Of a DNA stretch of 64,000 nucleotides, positions 12,379 through 25,253 are shown one piece after another (within the stretch, counting starts at the first letter, position 1; the number at the start of each line of letters is the position of its first letter). The notes beneath the pieces were generated by a model. That model saw only the letters and a list, made by a program, of their open reading frames with translations, was not told where the DNA came from and made no database searches. The translations under genes and the position numbers were made by a program. Location: the NCBI GenBank assembly GCA_023853785.1, contig JAJIRX010000533.1:248001-312000 (forward strand), written 5' to 3'. The stretch is from Psilocybe azurescens (Eukaryota > Basidiomycota > Agaricomycetes > Agaricales > Agrocybaceae).

Positions 12379-13868
12379 CTAGTACATTGACCACAATGTC
12401 AAAGAGGCTAGTAAAGGAAGAACAACCCCGAACACGGAGCCCAGATTATTTATAGACAGAGCTGCCGATTTTGAACTTGAGCCCGTCGTCGGTGCTGAGC
12501 TGCCTCCTGAACCGGTGCCACTACCTCCAGATCCGCTGCCAGTGCCCGCAGTAGGAGTAGAGCCTGACCCAGTGGTGCTCGTCGGATTGTTTGTAGTCGA
12601 ACTATTTATCAAATAAATCGACACCCTGTCAGTTCCAGACCTCTCCCCCAAGGACGCGGTGCCTGACTCACTTTGAAAAGACAGTTATAGACCGGATTTC
12701 CCAGTACGCATCGTTGTAATTTGTAGGATCCGTGACAAGGTCGGTGCATTTACCGGAGCCACAAGTCGTGGCAAAAACATCCACTGCGAAGTTCCCACAT
12801 ACGTTCGTTTCCTAAAGAAATGATCTGTGAGAAATAACGGCTTTAAGCAGGAAAACTTTAAACTCAACTAGAATCATAGTTTGAGGTCCGAAGAACCTAG
12901 ACACGTCGCACGACGAGATAGGGTAAGAGGCCACAGGGGTCGGCCAGCCAGCAGGATTAGGAGCAGACGTAGAGATGTCCGCCGGAATAGTGCCACTACG
13001 CGGGAAGAACCAGATGTTGATGCCATCGCTGTCCCAAAGCACAGCGAAGATGCCACCTCCATTGTTCGCAAAACCTGAGCCGTAAGACAAGGGTGTGTCA
13101 GCAACAAGGCATCCCTCGTTGTGTGATGCATTGACGAAGCAATTAGCGTTGGCAAGGGTTCCGGTCTCCTGAACTACACCCGCAGGTGGGTGGCTGCAGC
13201 CATCTAAAGTATGCAGTGAATATTGATTCTGGGTCGCAAGATTGACGTTCTCTACGATGTCGATTTCGCCGTTTGTTGGCCAGTCCGCACCGATCATCCA
13301 AAAGGCAGGCCAAACCGAGCACTATAGTAGGTGAGCCTAGTAACGCCGCAGTAGAACACAAGGAAAGTGTGACGGTACTCACACCGAAGGGCATATGTAT
13401 AGCATCCAGAATGACAAGACTTCCAGCAGTTATCTGATCCTTGCTAAGCATCTGCACGGAGTTTCGTCCGAAGTTTCCGCCTGGCTGGGCGCTGGTAGTG
13501 TTGTCGACCTTTACGATAACATTTCCGACGTCGTTCACGAATGTGAGACCAAACTGGGCGGAGGTTGCCTGGTCAGTCCAGTTGACATTCCCTAGGTGTC
13601 TGGAAGTGAGTAACGCATCGACTGGTAGCTTGTCCTGAACTCCACGTACCATTGTTTCCAGGCTGTCCGAAAAAATCCGTAGCATCATTTCCAGTCTTAA
13701 AGTTCCACAGGTCAAAGCTGGAGGATGGAGGGATGAGATGGGCTTCAACCCATAGTTGAACAGCAGCACGTACAAACCGCTACCACTATAATTCCTAGCC
13801 AGCGTCAACTGTTGCTGCGCGAAAGCAGATTCGAAGAGAATGGCGGCGAGCGCTAGTCCACGCAACAT
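12379..13868 (-). CDS. GH16 beta-glucanase A, secreted, GPI-anchored
   Basis: Family 16 glyco-hydrolase, probably acting on beta-1,3(4)-glucans or remodelling the fungal cell wall, at the cell surface. Minus-strand exons: 13868-13774, 13717-13650, 13591-13383, 13321-12869, 12811-12672, 12601-12379, giving 395 residues in frame. Residues 1-18 are a signal peptide ([17 protein letters not shown]). The catalytic signature GEIDIVE is at residues 142-148: nucleophile E143, assisting D145, acid/base E148. A Cys-containing domain ([18 protein letters not shown]) precedes a Ser/Gly/Thr linker and a hydrophobic tail ([15 protein letters not shown]) typical of GPI attachment. Exon 4 ends at an unusual donor, GTTGAG, shared by copy B. 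The last acceptor (AG at 12602) was chosen by comparison with copies B and C. Intact. Confidence 0.9.
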
Positions 13869-14895
13869 TTTGAGAGAGGGGGGGAGTTTTCGTCAAGTGC
13901 AAGACGGGTATCAAGGATAAGTTAACAAAGACGAGGTCGAGGGAATCTGGCGCTTGAAAGGACATCGCATTATAAGAACCCAACGGCATCAACAATGCCT
14001 TGTGGGAAGAGCTAAATTTAGGCAGAACGAGGCTTCGCCGTTCATGATCCTGAGTTTGTCGGAGTTCACACTCCGTTGTCTATCTGTGGAGACGCGAAAG
14101 GACAAAAATCAGCGCCAGCGCCCAACAGGACGACTTATCTGAAAGTACCTACATGAGCATGTCCCTTAAATACTCCCCGTGTTAACTTACCAGTGAGGAC
14201 CCGTCGTGTGTTGACTTTCGGGCTAGGAGGCCCAATGATTTATTTATGGAAGTGGCAGTGGCATTGAAGCGTTGAAGTTTGATGACTTCTCACCTTAGTC
14301 CAAAGAGCATGGCCGTTGGCTGACAGGGTGATCCGACTTCGGACAGTCTCCCAAGTTTTGAAAATCAGAAAACTTGAAAGCCTCATTGAATTAGACTTGC
14401 ATTCGTTGTTTCAAATCTTCACATTGCTTCACAGTCGGATACTATATTTAACTTGACTTAAAACCGTCCAGCGACGAGCTCAAAATGCAGCTTTCATGTT
14501 GTTAAAGAGATCCAAACAAACCTAACCTCTATTAAGTTAAATGACTCAAGTTAGATACTACTATACTCGATTGATGGGCCTACCACTCGTAAAGGGAATC
14601 CACGTCAGTGAATTTGTTGTATCGAAATGTTGGGGCGTAAGGCCGTAGCCAAGAAATCGATAAGCGCCCGAAGGCTGAAGCCAAGCAACCAAGCCACTGC
14701 GACACATCGCCGTCTTGGCCACCGGGAGTCCTGCAAAGTGAAGGTATAGTTGGGTCCATTACGAGTTTGCGTTACAATACGTAAAACAAACAGAAAGAAA
14801 GAAATTATGAAACGTGACGTAATTAATTGATCGTCCATGTCCTCGACGTATGGGGTGTGATGAAGTACAAGCTAGGGTGAACAACACTTGAACAT
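13869..14895. other. Intergenic between GH16 genes A and B
   Basis: About 1 kb holding the promoter of gene A; a TTATAA lies about 100 bp upstream of its start, near 13970. No other gene was recognised. Confidence 0.4.
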
Positions 14896-16373
14896 TTACA
14901 GAAGAACCCAAGCCATTAAGGGGGCTAGAACACTAGCGACTACACCGATAGGGCCAAGTGTGTGTGCAACAGCAGCGCCTGTGGGTTGAGCCGCACCTGA
15001 ACCGCCCGTGTTGCCCGCGCCTGCACCACCCGTCGTCTTAGTAGCTCCCGAACCACTGCTGGAGCTGGAGCCGGGAGTGGTGGTTGCGCTGTAGAGAGGA
15101 AGACGGTGTTAGCAATGCATTGCAAAGATACTAAAAGAAAAGCGATGGATCTGTAACTTACTTGGAAAAGACGGTGAGGGCCTTGATCTCCCAATACGCG
15201 TCGTGGTAGTTCGAAGGGTCGGTGATAAGGTCAACACAGCTACCTCTACCGGGGCAAGTGGTGGAGAAGACGTCGACGGCGAAGTTACCACATACATTGG
15301 TTTCCTAGTGACGAAGAAATAAATAAAATGTGTGTCAGCATTTACGGCATTACACGTGAAAATTTTCAACTCAACGAGAATCATGCTTTGGGGACCAAAG
15401 AATTTAGATGTGTCGCATGTTGACTGGGGGTAGAATGCAACGGGGTTGGGCCAGCTGGAAGGGTCGGGGTTGGTGCCCGTGATATCTGCTGGAACCGTTC
15501 CACTGCGAGAGAAGAACCAGATCTTGATGCCGTCTTCGTTCCATAGCATAGCGAAGACACCACCACCAGCGCCAGCAAAGCCGGAGCCGAAGGACAGGTT
15601 GGAGTCGGCAATAAGACATCCTTGGTTGGTTGCTTGGCCAGTGGCGTTGACGAAACAGTTGGGGCTGACCAGGCTACCGGTCTCCGAAGATGACATGGTT
15701 GCGGGGTGCGCGCATCCATCAAGGGTGTGGAGCGAGTACTGATTCTTAGTGGCAAGATTCACGTTCTCGACGATATCAATCTCTCCGCTGGCGGGCCAGT
15801 TAGCACCACCGGTCATCCAGAAAGCGGGCCAGACGGAGCACTAGGCTACATTAGTAACGCTGCATGCAACTGCAGTAATATATTCGGGTGACTCACTCCA
15901 AAGGGCATGTGGACAGCGTCCAGAATGACGAGGCTTCCCGCAGTAATCTGATCCTTGCTAACCAGTTGTACTGAGTCTCTCCCGAACGTGCCACCGGGGT
16001 TGCGCTGGTGAAGTCGTCCACCTTCATGACAACATTTCCGGCCGCATTGACCGACGTGAGATTTCGAGCTTGAGCGGTAGCCTGGTCTAACCAGTTCACA
16101 TTGCCTGGAATTTAACTATTGGTGAACAGTTCGTTGGTGGGTCTCGTTGAGGCTACGAACCGTTGTTTCCAGGCTCTCCGAAGTAATCAGTCCCGTCGTT
16201 GCCTGTCTTGAAGTTCCATAGATCGAAGCTGACAGGACAATACATGAGCGTGCACCCTCGTTCGAGCTATGAGCAGACACGTACAATCCACTTCCACTGT
16301 ATTTCCTGACAAGATTTAGTTGTTGAGAGAAGGCAGATTCAAAAAGAATGGCGAGCGCTACAAAGCGCAACAT
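14896..16373 (-). CDS. GH16 beta-glucanase B, GPI-anchored (one-base frame break)
   Basis: Tandem paralogue of gene A with the same six-exon structure: 16373-16285, 16228-16161, 16104-15897, 15840-15376, 15304-15162, 15088-14896. It would encode about 388 residues: signal peptide [16 protein letters not shown], catalytic GEIDIVE near residues 141-147, a Cys-rich module ([17 protein letters not shown]), a Ser/Gly/Thr linker and a GPI-type tail. Exon 3 is 208 bases against 209 in genes A and C. The loss sits in a run of four C on the coding strand (plus 15996-15999); five C restores [20 protein letters not shown]-like stretch lies at 16434-16440, about 60 bp upstream. Apart from this base the gene looks functional. 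Confidence 0.85.
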
Positions 16374-17934
16374 TTTTGAGTGTATAATGTAAAAGAAAGA
16401 GTTAGTTGTCGGAAATAAAGCCCTGCGTGGAGAATATAAGGACCGCACGTAAGCTGGAGCCATCAGTGATGGATCAGGCACCGTGAGAGTTTCAAAAGAT
16501 CACCGCAAGTTGACCGCAGACGATCGATCTATTCCGGTTTACCTTAGTTGACTAAACAGAAATACGGCAGGTTGTCTGAAAGGCCGCACGCATATTGTTG
16601 AAGGTAATATATCTGGATTAAAAGTTTTATGGGCGAGTGAACCTGGAGGAGTATCAGATGCCTGGCACAATGGGCATTCGGCAGTTATGCAAGTGTACTC
16701 CGATGAGTACGGCATCAGGGCTCGCCTTTTTGTTTTCTGCTTCAAACTTGAACGTTCTAAGTAACAGATTATAATAGCTTTGTATGTAAGTCGATATGGC
16801 ACACAACCAAGTCATTTTCCAGAAATGATTGAGGAATGATAAACATCGTTCTTGGTTTATTTCGGGTTTTATTACGTGTTGGACTCATGGAGCCATACAC
16901 GGTACCATGAAACTCAGAGACTAGCTCTAAAATATAACGAAGATTCCTCAAGGTTGACTTTACCAGCCGACAGGACTGATTAGAATAAACACAAGTCATA
17001 GGCGCCAAGAGCCTGGGCATACTAATAAGACATTCAAAAGTTTACACAAAGGTTCACCTCCAAGAAAGCCCAAGAATCTCAAGCCATCTTCAAGTTGCTT
17101 CAAATGGAGAGTACACACTCCGTCAAAGGCCCAAATACTATACACAGAATTCCATCCACTTCCCAGTCAGACCATTGTATCTCGATGCCTTTGAATATTG
17201 CCGCTAATTCACGACTATCATTCCGCAGCTTTGAGAAAGACAGGGAATTACGAATCTGAAGCCCTAATGTGCCAAGGGCTCATGAGGCTTTCGCCAAGGT
17301 CGCTCTGTTTACCAGTTCTTAGGCGTTCGTAAGAGTCAGGCAGTGTCATTGAGCTGGCTGCTCTCCGAGACGAGGACAATTAACTTATTTGACCCGAGCT
17401 CCGTCTGAGCTTTGACTTTATTTGACCCGAGCTCCGTCTGAGCTTTGACTTTATCTTGTTTACAATCTCGATGCGTGGCTATGATTGGGGGAGCTTGCTC
17501 CCTTCTCTATTGCCCGATGCCAAAATATCTGATCCCACGTGATCCGCTGGCTTTCGATGGTCACCCCGTGAGAACTTTGAAAGTAAAGCTCATCGTAGAG
17601 CATGCTGGCATAGCGAAGCGTTCTGATATATAATAAATACTTATCAGGTGCTATTTACGGAACAGTCACCAGTATATCGCAGCGTCCCAAGGTCAATCCT
17701 CACCTTTGATCCATCTCGTTTATTACGTTCAGCGTCAAATCTCAAACTTGGAGCTTCATGATCAACCGTATACAAGCTCATAATAAGAACGCCGGCAATC
17801 ATTTATTCTGGTAATTCCCAATTGCTGGCATTTTACACTTGCATTCGACGTTCGGCAAGGAAACCTTCAGGGTCTCCCAAAGGAACCGACAGATACAAAC
17901 CATATGAATTGTTAATTTACAACGCCTAAATATA
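16374..17934. other. Intergenic between GH16 gene B and the tRNA/kinase array
   Basis: About 1.5 kb without a supported gene. It contains a 33-bp direct repeat at 17388-17453, listed separately. The rest shows nothing recognisable. Confidence 0.4.
17388..17453. repeat. 33-bp tandem direct repeat, two copies
   Basis: The unit beginning TTTGACCCGAGCTCCGTC occurs at 17388 and again at 17421 without interruption and with no visible mismatch, so the duplication is recent. It contains the palindromic core GAGCTC. No function is apparent. Confidence 0.8.
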
Positions 17935-18013
17935 TCGGGTATGGTGTAACGGCTAACATTGCCGCCTCTCACACAGTGCGCGGCAGCTCGGGGTTCGATT
18001 CCCCGTACCCGAA
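17935..18013 (+). tRNA. tRNA-Glu (CUC) with 7-base intron
   Basis: Cloverleaf visible by eye: acceptor stem TCGGGTA/TACCCGA, D arm around GGTGTAACGGCTAAC, anticodon stem GCCGC/GCGGC with loop CTCTCA-C giving anticodon CTC, T arm CGGGGTTCGATTCCCCG, and an A discriminator. The extra CACAGTG after A37 is at the standard intron position. The mature length would be 72. Two other copies (31498, 57725) have a 9-base intron. The homology shared with the 31498 copy begins exactly here and continues downstream. Confidence 0.92.
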
Positions 18014-19250
18014 TATTTTGGCCGAATCTTGTCGAGTCTCATTCATTATTTTGACTCTTCTTATACACACAAGTTTATGACGCATTTTTGGAAGAGGCCA
18101 CCTCACTTACTTTCTAACTGGATAAATTAACACCCGAACCCTGCTGGGCCGTTATAGACCGCTATACATCGCGAGTGTGATTGTCACACGAAGCTGGCGC
18201 CATCAAGCCCAAAAGAGATTAGACGGGTATTCCTGATAGAATATTGTTTTATATTAATGTGGTCCGACCGTTTCTTACATAAACTGACAATATCTAAGTA
18301 AAAACTACGTCAAGCATGCATTGTCTAGGTGATTAATTGAATGAGGATAAGTTGAGGCAGCCAAGACGGGCGCAAAAACTTCTTAGAATGAGTAAGTGGC
18401 ACCATTGGATCCGTCCAACATTCCGATACATTTCCAATGGAATCATTATTGGAGTGATGCAGGAGCGATTGTAGACAGGGACCGGTATCGAACCCGCGAG
18501 TATCCAAGGCATTGAAGATAAAGCCACATAATCTTATTAAGATCAACAATGAATGAGAGTATTGCCTTAAACCGCATCACGAGATATGGGCCCTTCAGTA
18601 CCTCTGGCTACTAGCCTCCATTGGAACCTGGACCAATCAAAGAAACTCAGAGATGTGATATGCGTCCTCATTTATCGAGTTTAAAATAACCTGGGACCTG
18701 GAGAAGCGACTTTATTTTTTACAGACGACAACTATGTACTTTGGGCCATTGTCGATGATGAGGACCGGTAGTTGTTTATTTTTGTGGGTGAGAAAGTGAC
18801 GGAGAAAAGGTTAATCAATAGGACCTTTCTAGAACGGAGGAAAAATTTATGAATGTTACGAACATACGGGATACTGGCCCACCTGCTGCCAGCTGCTCTA
18901 CCCTATACGGGAGACAATGAACATGAACGGATTTGGTCATAGTCAGCATGGCTGCGCCGGCTGGAAACAATGGTCAGTCCGTGGGATTTTGTTGGCACCC
19001 TCACGTGCATAACGCGTCGAAGATGGCACTGCCAAGCTCTTCAGAATCAGAATACTACTTAAGATGCCCTGATAGCTCTCAGGTTCTTCACTTCTACAGC
19101 CCCCAATGGCGAATAACATCACTTCCAGGTAAGTTCTTGCTCTCATATTCGTTTCCACTGCCATGATCAACTCACGTTTGCTATTGGCAGTGCTGGCCCC
19201 TGGTCTCCCCCTGTAAGCTCATTTCCTTGTCACACTTCCTTAGTCCTTAA
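18014..19250 (+). repeat. Spacer repeat downstream of tRNA-Glu, copy 1
   Basis: Matches 31579-32720 over most of its length with scattered indels. Shared blocks include the stretch around GACGCATTTTTGGAAGAGGC, the block near 18476 with GGGACCGGTATCGAACCCGC, and the block near 18860-18920. Each copy ends shortly before a FunK1 kinase. No open frame is conserved between the copies, so it reads as non-coding duplicated DNA. Confidence 0.75.
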
Positions 19251-19360
19251 GCTATGCCGAAGCTAAGCACTTTTCCAGTATACCTGATACACCTCGTAGC
19301 CAAAAATCTTTTGCAAGCAACACCGATCTCACGCAGCTTCGCCCAACCATTGCCAAAGAG

Positions 19361-21979
19361 ATGGATGGCGAATTTGTGAGGTGCCCTATTGATGAATTCC
19401 TCAAAGCCTACCTTCCTTTTGCCCCCGACGAGGAGGAGACGAAGCATTTTGTACGGACGCTGCTGCAGGATATACCTTCCGCCTCAACCGTTTCCGGTGG
19501 TCAACAAATACGTAGTGGGGCAAAGCCAAAGCGTTCTATCTTGTTGGGCGATGAGGAACTGTATCAGCTCCGTCATTATCCTAAGCTTGACATCAAGAGG
19601 TCGACTCATGGGAGCGAAATAGTCGCTTATCAGGCATGGGTTGATATTGCACAAGCTATTGGGAACATTCAACACCCACAAGATACTCGAAAGCGCAATC
19701 AGTACACTTATCGAAACATGCCAAGCAAGCGTATAGCCGCAGATATTCAAGGTTCCAACAAGATCGACGCCGCGTTTATTAGGACTTGCGAACTGTTTGA
19801 ACCTCTGCGAACGACCGATATTGCGGTGGTCATAGAACAGAAGCTCTCAACTGCAGACAACCGTAAGGTAAGGTTCTTCATAGTTAACAATGTCTAGATG
19901 TCTCTTGAACATGCGCTGACTATTGTTTTAGAACGCCTTGCAAGCTGTCTCTGCCAATGTTCAGATTATGAATGACGACATTCGCCGTATGTTTACATTC
20001 GGGGTACGTCTTCAGAAATATTTAGTCAAAAACATTCAAGTTAATATGAATTCGAAGATAACGATAGAATCCGACGAGGTGACTCTATGGTATCATTCGC
20101 GGTCGCACTCTGCTGCTTCAGAACGTTTCAGCTTTATCCAGGTTCATCACATGTCATGTTTTGCGCAGAACATTCGCTGATTTTCTGTCAAAGAACCCAA
20201 AGTTATTGATCAAGGTTCTGACAGCATTTCTGTTTGCTACAGATGAAGAGCTGGGCTACGACCCAATGGTTACACGGGAGAAAGACGGTTTATACACATT
20301 CAAGATACCCGACCCCGTGCTCACCGATCACTTTCAGCGTTTCCGCACTGTCGAGACACTCTCAGAGTATCGCTCAAACAACATCACTGGCCGCATGGCT
20401 CGTGTTTATCAAGTCACCAAGCTTGATGATAATGGGGAGGCCATCGGTGGACCCCTCGTTCTCAAGGATGTTTGGCTCGACAACTCAGCGAAAACTGAAA
20501 GAGAAATCCAGAATGCTATTTTCGACGACATCGAACGGTTCTGGCAAACTCCAACTAAGATAGAGGAGTTGAGACAGCTGCAGGAGGAGCACAAACAATT
20601 GGTCAAAGACAAAGGCTACAGGCAGTATTTTCTTGCGATTGTGCTCGATCATTCCGGCACAACCACCACTCATTATCCTGCCGCAGCTGTGATAGAGAAG
20701 GGAATACTCCTGGAGCTTGATCTCAAGGAAGCCAGTCCCACAACTGGAACTGGCGTCAAGTCGACTTTCTCTGGCAGCAGAAGTAGAAACGAGAACACAC
20801 ATCCCGTAGAATCCAGGGATTTCACAGTGCCGGTAGCTCCTCGTACTTTCGGAATCAAGAAGCACTACCGTGTTGTGTTCCAAGAGGTCTGTAAGACGGT
20901 GGGCACGCTTGGAACACTCGGCGAGGTTGTCAATGTTCTGCACCAAGCACTCACGCGTACGTTGATTGCTGCTATTTAATAAGTCTTATCTCATATCAAA
21001 CTTGTTCAGCGCTCCAATTGCTTTTATGTGCCGGATGGGTCCACCGCGACATCAGTTCAGGAAATATCATGGCATACCGGAGCGATTTGGATAACATACA
21101 AGAGCCCTGGCAGGTCAAACTTGCGGATCTTGAATATGCGAAGAAATTCCCGCCTCCAAATGATTATGAAGCATCCGCTGATCCCAAAACTGTATGTTGT
21201 CCACAATCACACACTTAATGACAATCCGTTTTTCATTTAAACTACAATAGGGAACTCCCTACTTCATGCCACTAGAGGTTATGCTCAAGCGCTACCTCAA
21301 TAGTACAGACATGAAAGAGGATATGCAAGCAGACCGACAGCGTGTAAGTGCTGTCCAAGAGGCGCGAGCGGCAAGGGCAAGGGCAACCGCGGTCTCAAAA
21401 CTGGGCTCCTCCAGAATAGTTGTCCATAACTTTCAGCACGATCTAGAGTCGCTATGGTGGATTCTACTATGGACCGTGACATGTCGGATCAAGTCAGGCG
21501 CCGCATACGGCAAGCCAATTTTTGTCAACCAGATGGAGCCCACCAAAGAAAGATATGATTGCTTCATGGCGTATAGCCTTCTCGGAGAACTTGAAAAGTG
21601 CATTGCGCCCCCGAAATCGGAGGACGACATTGGCCTTGCTGCATCGATAGAAGGTTTGAGACGCGTCATGAAAATGGATTATGCGCAGCGTATAGGCAAT
21701 GCCAAACTTTTCAAAGCCAAATATTTTGCGCAAATACACAAAGACTTCGCGGATTCCTTTATGGCTATGCAGACCACTGCTTCGGAGTGGTCCTCAACTC
21801 CCTTGATTATCCACTCAGCCAAGAATGCTGATGGGGCACTGTCTGTCACGCCGGGACGAATGAAGCGAGAACGCTCGGAGGAGAACATCGCCGATCCACG
21901 ACAGGTTGAGGGCGAGGGAAAGTCTCAATCGAAGCTTGCGAAGATGGACGACTCTGCCGAAGGTAAAAGCCAGGAGTGA
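19361..21979 (+). CDS. FunK1-type fungal protein kinase K1
   Basis: Member of the fungus-specific FunK1 kinase family (Pkinase_fungal), expanded in mushrooms; substrate unknown. Exons: 19361-19867, 19932-20003, 20058-20141, 20194-20956, 21010-21191, 21251-21979, giving 778 residues in frame. N-terminal FunK1 signature: MDGEFVRCPIDEFLKAYLPF. Kinase features: VLKDVWLD (ATP-binding lysine near residue 312), HRDISSGNIM (catalytic D489, N494), LADLEYAK in place of DFG, GTPYFMPLEVM, and VVHNFQHDLESLWWILLW. The charged tail (KRERSEEN, KLAKMDD) looks nuclear. Introns 2 and 3 are short (54 and 52 bp); intron 2 also stays open if unspliced. It is nearly identical in structure to the inverted copy at 61929-64000. 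Intact. Confidence 0.85.
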
Positions 21980-22306
21980 TACTTATTTGTTCTATGTTTC
22001 TCTTTCACCGTGCGTCCTCCCACCCTGTCTCTTAATTCACGACTTTAACGATTCCGATATTTCTTAGCTTCTTTCTATATTTCTACAATGTCCAATATGC
22101 ATAGTATCTGAATAACAATGGCTTGATTAACAATGGCCACTTAACTTCGCACATGTCTGAACTAAGCGCATGCAAGCACCCCGAGAATCCATCGTCTTAT
22201 GTTGGCCTCATACGTGATCCTTCTTTTACGACACAAGGCTAGTTTTGTCCATGCGAACTACATGCAAGACTTGTGCATGATCATAGACTCATTTCCTGCC
22301 ATCGAG
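21980..22306. other. Spacer between K1 and the kinase fragment
   Basis: The 3' flank of K1; its right half matches the segment upstream of the kinase fragment in the inverted copy (61740-61850). Nothing else seen. Confidence 0.45.
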
Positions 22307-22858
22307 ATGGATACTCAATTCGTGAGGATTCCCATTGACTCTTTCATGGCGACGTATGTTCCTTTCGTACCCCCTGAGGTGACCAAATGTATCATTCAAC
22401 GATCATCACCCGAGGAATCCTTTCAACCCTTACCCGAAAACAAACCATCAAATGAAGAGTCCTCTGGAATCGAAGGATCGCTTCATGACGATGCGCTACA
22501 CGCTGGAAAATTTTTGTTGCTCGGCGACGATAACCGTGTGATGTTCAGAGATTTTTCGCAACTGCCAACCCAAACAAACGGTTCCGAGAAAGTCGTTTAT
22601 GAGCTTCTCGCGGAGATCGTAGAGCAGATATCTCAGATAAAGGATCTCATTCCCGACCGTCCTCGTAACCAATACCACTATAGAAAGTTATTACAGGCTT
22701 ATGGAATGTGGGTTGCATTTTCCTCCGAACCAAGTCGGTGGATTGAAAAAATGATGAGTTATAACAGATCATGGGTCTTCATGGGTATGGGTTATGGCAG
22801 GTTCGACTTGGGTTCGACTGTATCTCTACTTGATGTTCACCTTCACCGTTCACGATGA
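22307..22858 (+). pseudogene. Truncated FunK1 kinase N-terminus, copy A
   Basis: From the ATG at 22307 it reads MDTQFVRIPIDSFMATYVPF, then GDDNRVMFRDFSQLPTQTNG, EQISQIKDLIPDRPRNQYHY and RKL. This is the N-terminal region of FunK1 kinases (compare K2). Homology then stops and the frame runs on to a stop at 22856 through unrelated sequence. No kinase core exists downstream, so it is a fragment. Unlike copies B and C it lacks the frameshift near the PENQ/PENK position, so a 184-residue protein is still encoded. Either a pseudogene or a small stand-alone protein. Confidence 0.7.
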
Positions 22859-24473
22859 CAGGGTATAAGCATGGCGTCATTGTCGAGGGCGCGTGCCCAA
22901 ACCCTCGGCGGCGGGCAAAGAAGATACATATGCGGAAAGCATGTCAAGATTTGCCATATTTGGATTTCTGCTTTCAGTGGCGCAGAGTGGCTGGAGCTTC
23001 CAGTGTGCTTTGAGTGTGCTAATTCCTATACACAGTGTAGTAATCCCCGGCGCTACCCAGACACAGTTTTTGCGGTTTGTGGTATGTCGAAATTTTACTT
23101 AAGGCACTCACACTAGTTCGGAAGGGATAAATGGACGAGTGAGCGCACATTGAGGCTGCACTGCGTCCTCGTTATTCGGAAGCCTCATGATATTTATACA
23201 CATGTTCATTCAATTATCTTGTTCGTTCAATTATCTTCAAGTTGCGTACTCGCTTACTCGTTGCGGAGCCCGTAGACATGGGATATGACTCGGATAAAGA
23301 TGCGTTGTCACACAGGCTGTCCGGACGTTCACTGTTAAGGTCAAAGTCAAGGTTGAGAAAAAAAAAAGAAAAAAAGAGAGAGATGACAGTCAGAGTTTAA
23401 TTAAATGCGTCATATGAAGTCGAGGTTGAGGCCGGGTGTCATGTGTATGTTTCTGCGGAGTATACACGAACTGACCAACAGCGTACACCGTAGGTGGCAG
23501 TGGTACGAGCGCCTGGGAAGGTTTGCGCATGTACTGCGCGCACGCGGGTTATGGTCATGGCATTAAGAAATGATACACAATAAAGACTGAACCTAGAGGA
23601 CGACCCTGCAGTGACATTTAGCTCTGTGATAAGAGCTGAGTAAGTCAGTGTCGAGGCTTCATACCTCACTAACATTAATCGTGGTGTATATATAGCCTTG
23701 AGCTCGTGCGAGCTTAGGGATCCAAGTTTTTGGTATCGAGACAGCTCGAGTTTTCACTCGACGCTCAATAATCAGCAGCGGTGTATTTATGGGTGGTCCC
23801 ATGCATGAACATGTACATGGACACGATCGTGATCGTGAACCGGTCCACTGGAGTCTGGCAGTGGCAGGCCTGTCTGATCACTGCATATTACATAGCATGA
23901 GTCGTGAGCGTGAGTCTTTATAAGCACTATCATAAGCACAATTCTGTAGGATTGAAACAACACTGCTGTTCAAGTTGCCGCGCATGTTTTGTGCGCTAGG
24001 ACTGAAGAGGCCCTGATCATTTTCGGGAGGCCTCAAGGACGGAGATAAACGATGATCTTGGAACGATGGATCCGGATTCAAACAAGGTTCATGAAGGGCT
24101 AAAGGATCAATACGCTGACCGGAAACGACTGAAGATAGATGACAAATGATAGTAATGGGACAGCTGATTCGAAATGAATTACAGCTCGCAAACTATGATA
24201 AATTATATATGTTTAACCAATCCAAACAAAGCATTATGATACAAGTCTAGTAATAGGTTATAATTACACTTTGAATAAGTCCTTGAACTCGATAACAGCC
24301 GATATGCCGTTCTACCATGTTTTTTAACCTGCTCTATGTAAATAGTATCGTTGCTTGATATTTGCATGTAATCTAAGTTAAAATAAGAGTAATCGCAAGG
24401 CAAACGCAAGGCGACAGCCTGGAATTATAAGGGAGTGATCTACCTCGTTGATTCTTGGAACTGAAGTACGACA
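22859..24473 (+). repeat. AT-rich spacer of the kinase/zinc-finger repeat, copy A
   Basis: Matches 28229-30316 and the reverse of 58879-61055 in blocks. It includes 23082-23626, which is inverted relative to copies B and C, and lacks about 245 bp present in B after that block. It also contains a conserved 27-residue reading frame at 24066-24149. Otherwise non-coding as far as can be seen. Confidence 0.7.
24066..24149 (+). CDS. Conserved 27-residue mini reading frame, copy A
   Basis: ATG-to-stop frame encoding MDPDSNKVHEGLKDQYADRK then RLKIDDK. The same frame is kept at 29899-29982 (the same peptide) and, with two amino-acid changes, on the minus strand at 59290-59207. The basic-acidic end resembles the tails of FunK1 kinases, so it may be a leftover last exon rather than a peptide gene. 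No function assigned. Confidence 0.3.
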   Translation: MDPDSNKVHEGLKDQYADRKRLKIDDK

Positions 24474-25165
24474 ATGCCCGGCGGCGTTCCTGAGGAGTAC
24501 GCGGCACGCACGGTATGCTGGTTTCATTCGAAAAGGTGCAAACAAACATTGGAAGAAATTACAGGGGAGTCGAACTCCTTACACGGAAAGTTCCTTTGAA
24601 ATTTTTACAGTAACTGCGAAGCAAAACCGGACCATGACCGCAATTGCAAGTACAGCCATACGATTTTCAACACCAAGAGGATTTTGTGTCTGGTCAGCAG
24701 CGCCTATTCCTTCTTTCCCATTCATTGTACTTACACGGGCGATCCGTAACACAATCAGGGGGTTAAAAGACCAAATTTTGTTGTCCAACTCAACTATGGA
24801 TATGGATTTGAGCGATACAGCATGTACGACGGGTGGACAGATGGCTGGGATGTCGTCGTCGATGGGATGGATTACAGTTCGAAAGGACGTGATGAGAAGA
24901 CGTACAATGTACCGAAGTCTTTGGTGCTGGCAGAGCATAAGCTAGGGATAAATACATTCGACCCCAAAGAACACAGCAATGTGCGTTCTTTTAATAATCA
25001 CAAAGCAGGCATATATTAATCGATGTCAACAGGACAAGGTCCAAAGCATCTGCAGATCCAACAATGATCATGGTTTCTGCAAATTCAAGGCAGAATGCCG
25101 CTATGATCATGATCTCGTGGATGGTAGACGTCTTGAACAACTTGTTTGCTGGGCTGACCAAGGCA
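24474..25165 (+). pseudogene. CCCH zinc-finger gene, copy A (broken)
   Basis: Starts MPGGVPEEYAARTVCWF and would encode a cysteine/histidine-rich protein ending in a CCCH finger. Compared with copies B and C it has a TGA where they have GGA (KFL-G). It shares with them an internal TAA after TYTG.P, and it is cut off soon after LVCWAD near 25165. The CCCH finger itself (C-x8-C-x5-C-x3-H, SNNDHGFCKFKAECRYDH) survives at about 25055-25115, after an intron ending CAACAG. The family is not otherwise recognised. Confidence 0.6.
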
Positions 25166-25253
25166 TGATGCAAATGGATTCAATAAGCATTAGAAGTACG
25201 CCAAGGTGATGGAGTTGCAGGTAGGTATATTTGGTGAGTCAGGTGGCAAAGAG

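Noticed and set aside
18455..18545. tRNA-like sequence (GGTTCGATACC) on the minus strand, repeated at 32060-32130
   Set aside because: The T-loop-like motif has no matching T-stem, and no acceptor or anticodon stem could be drawn. It is simply part of the duplicated spacer.
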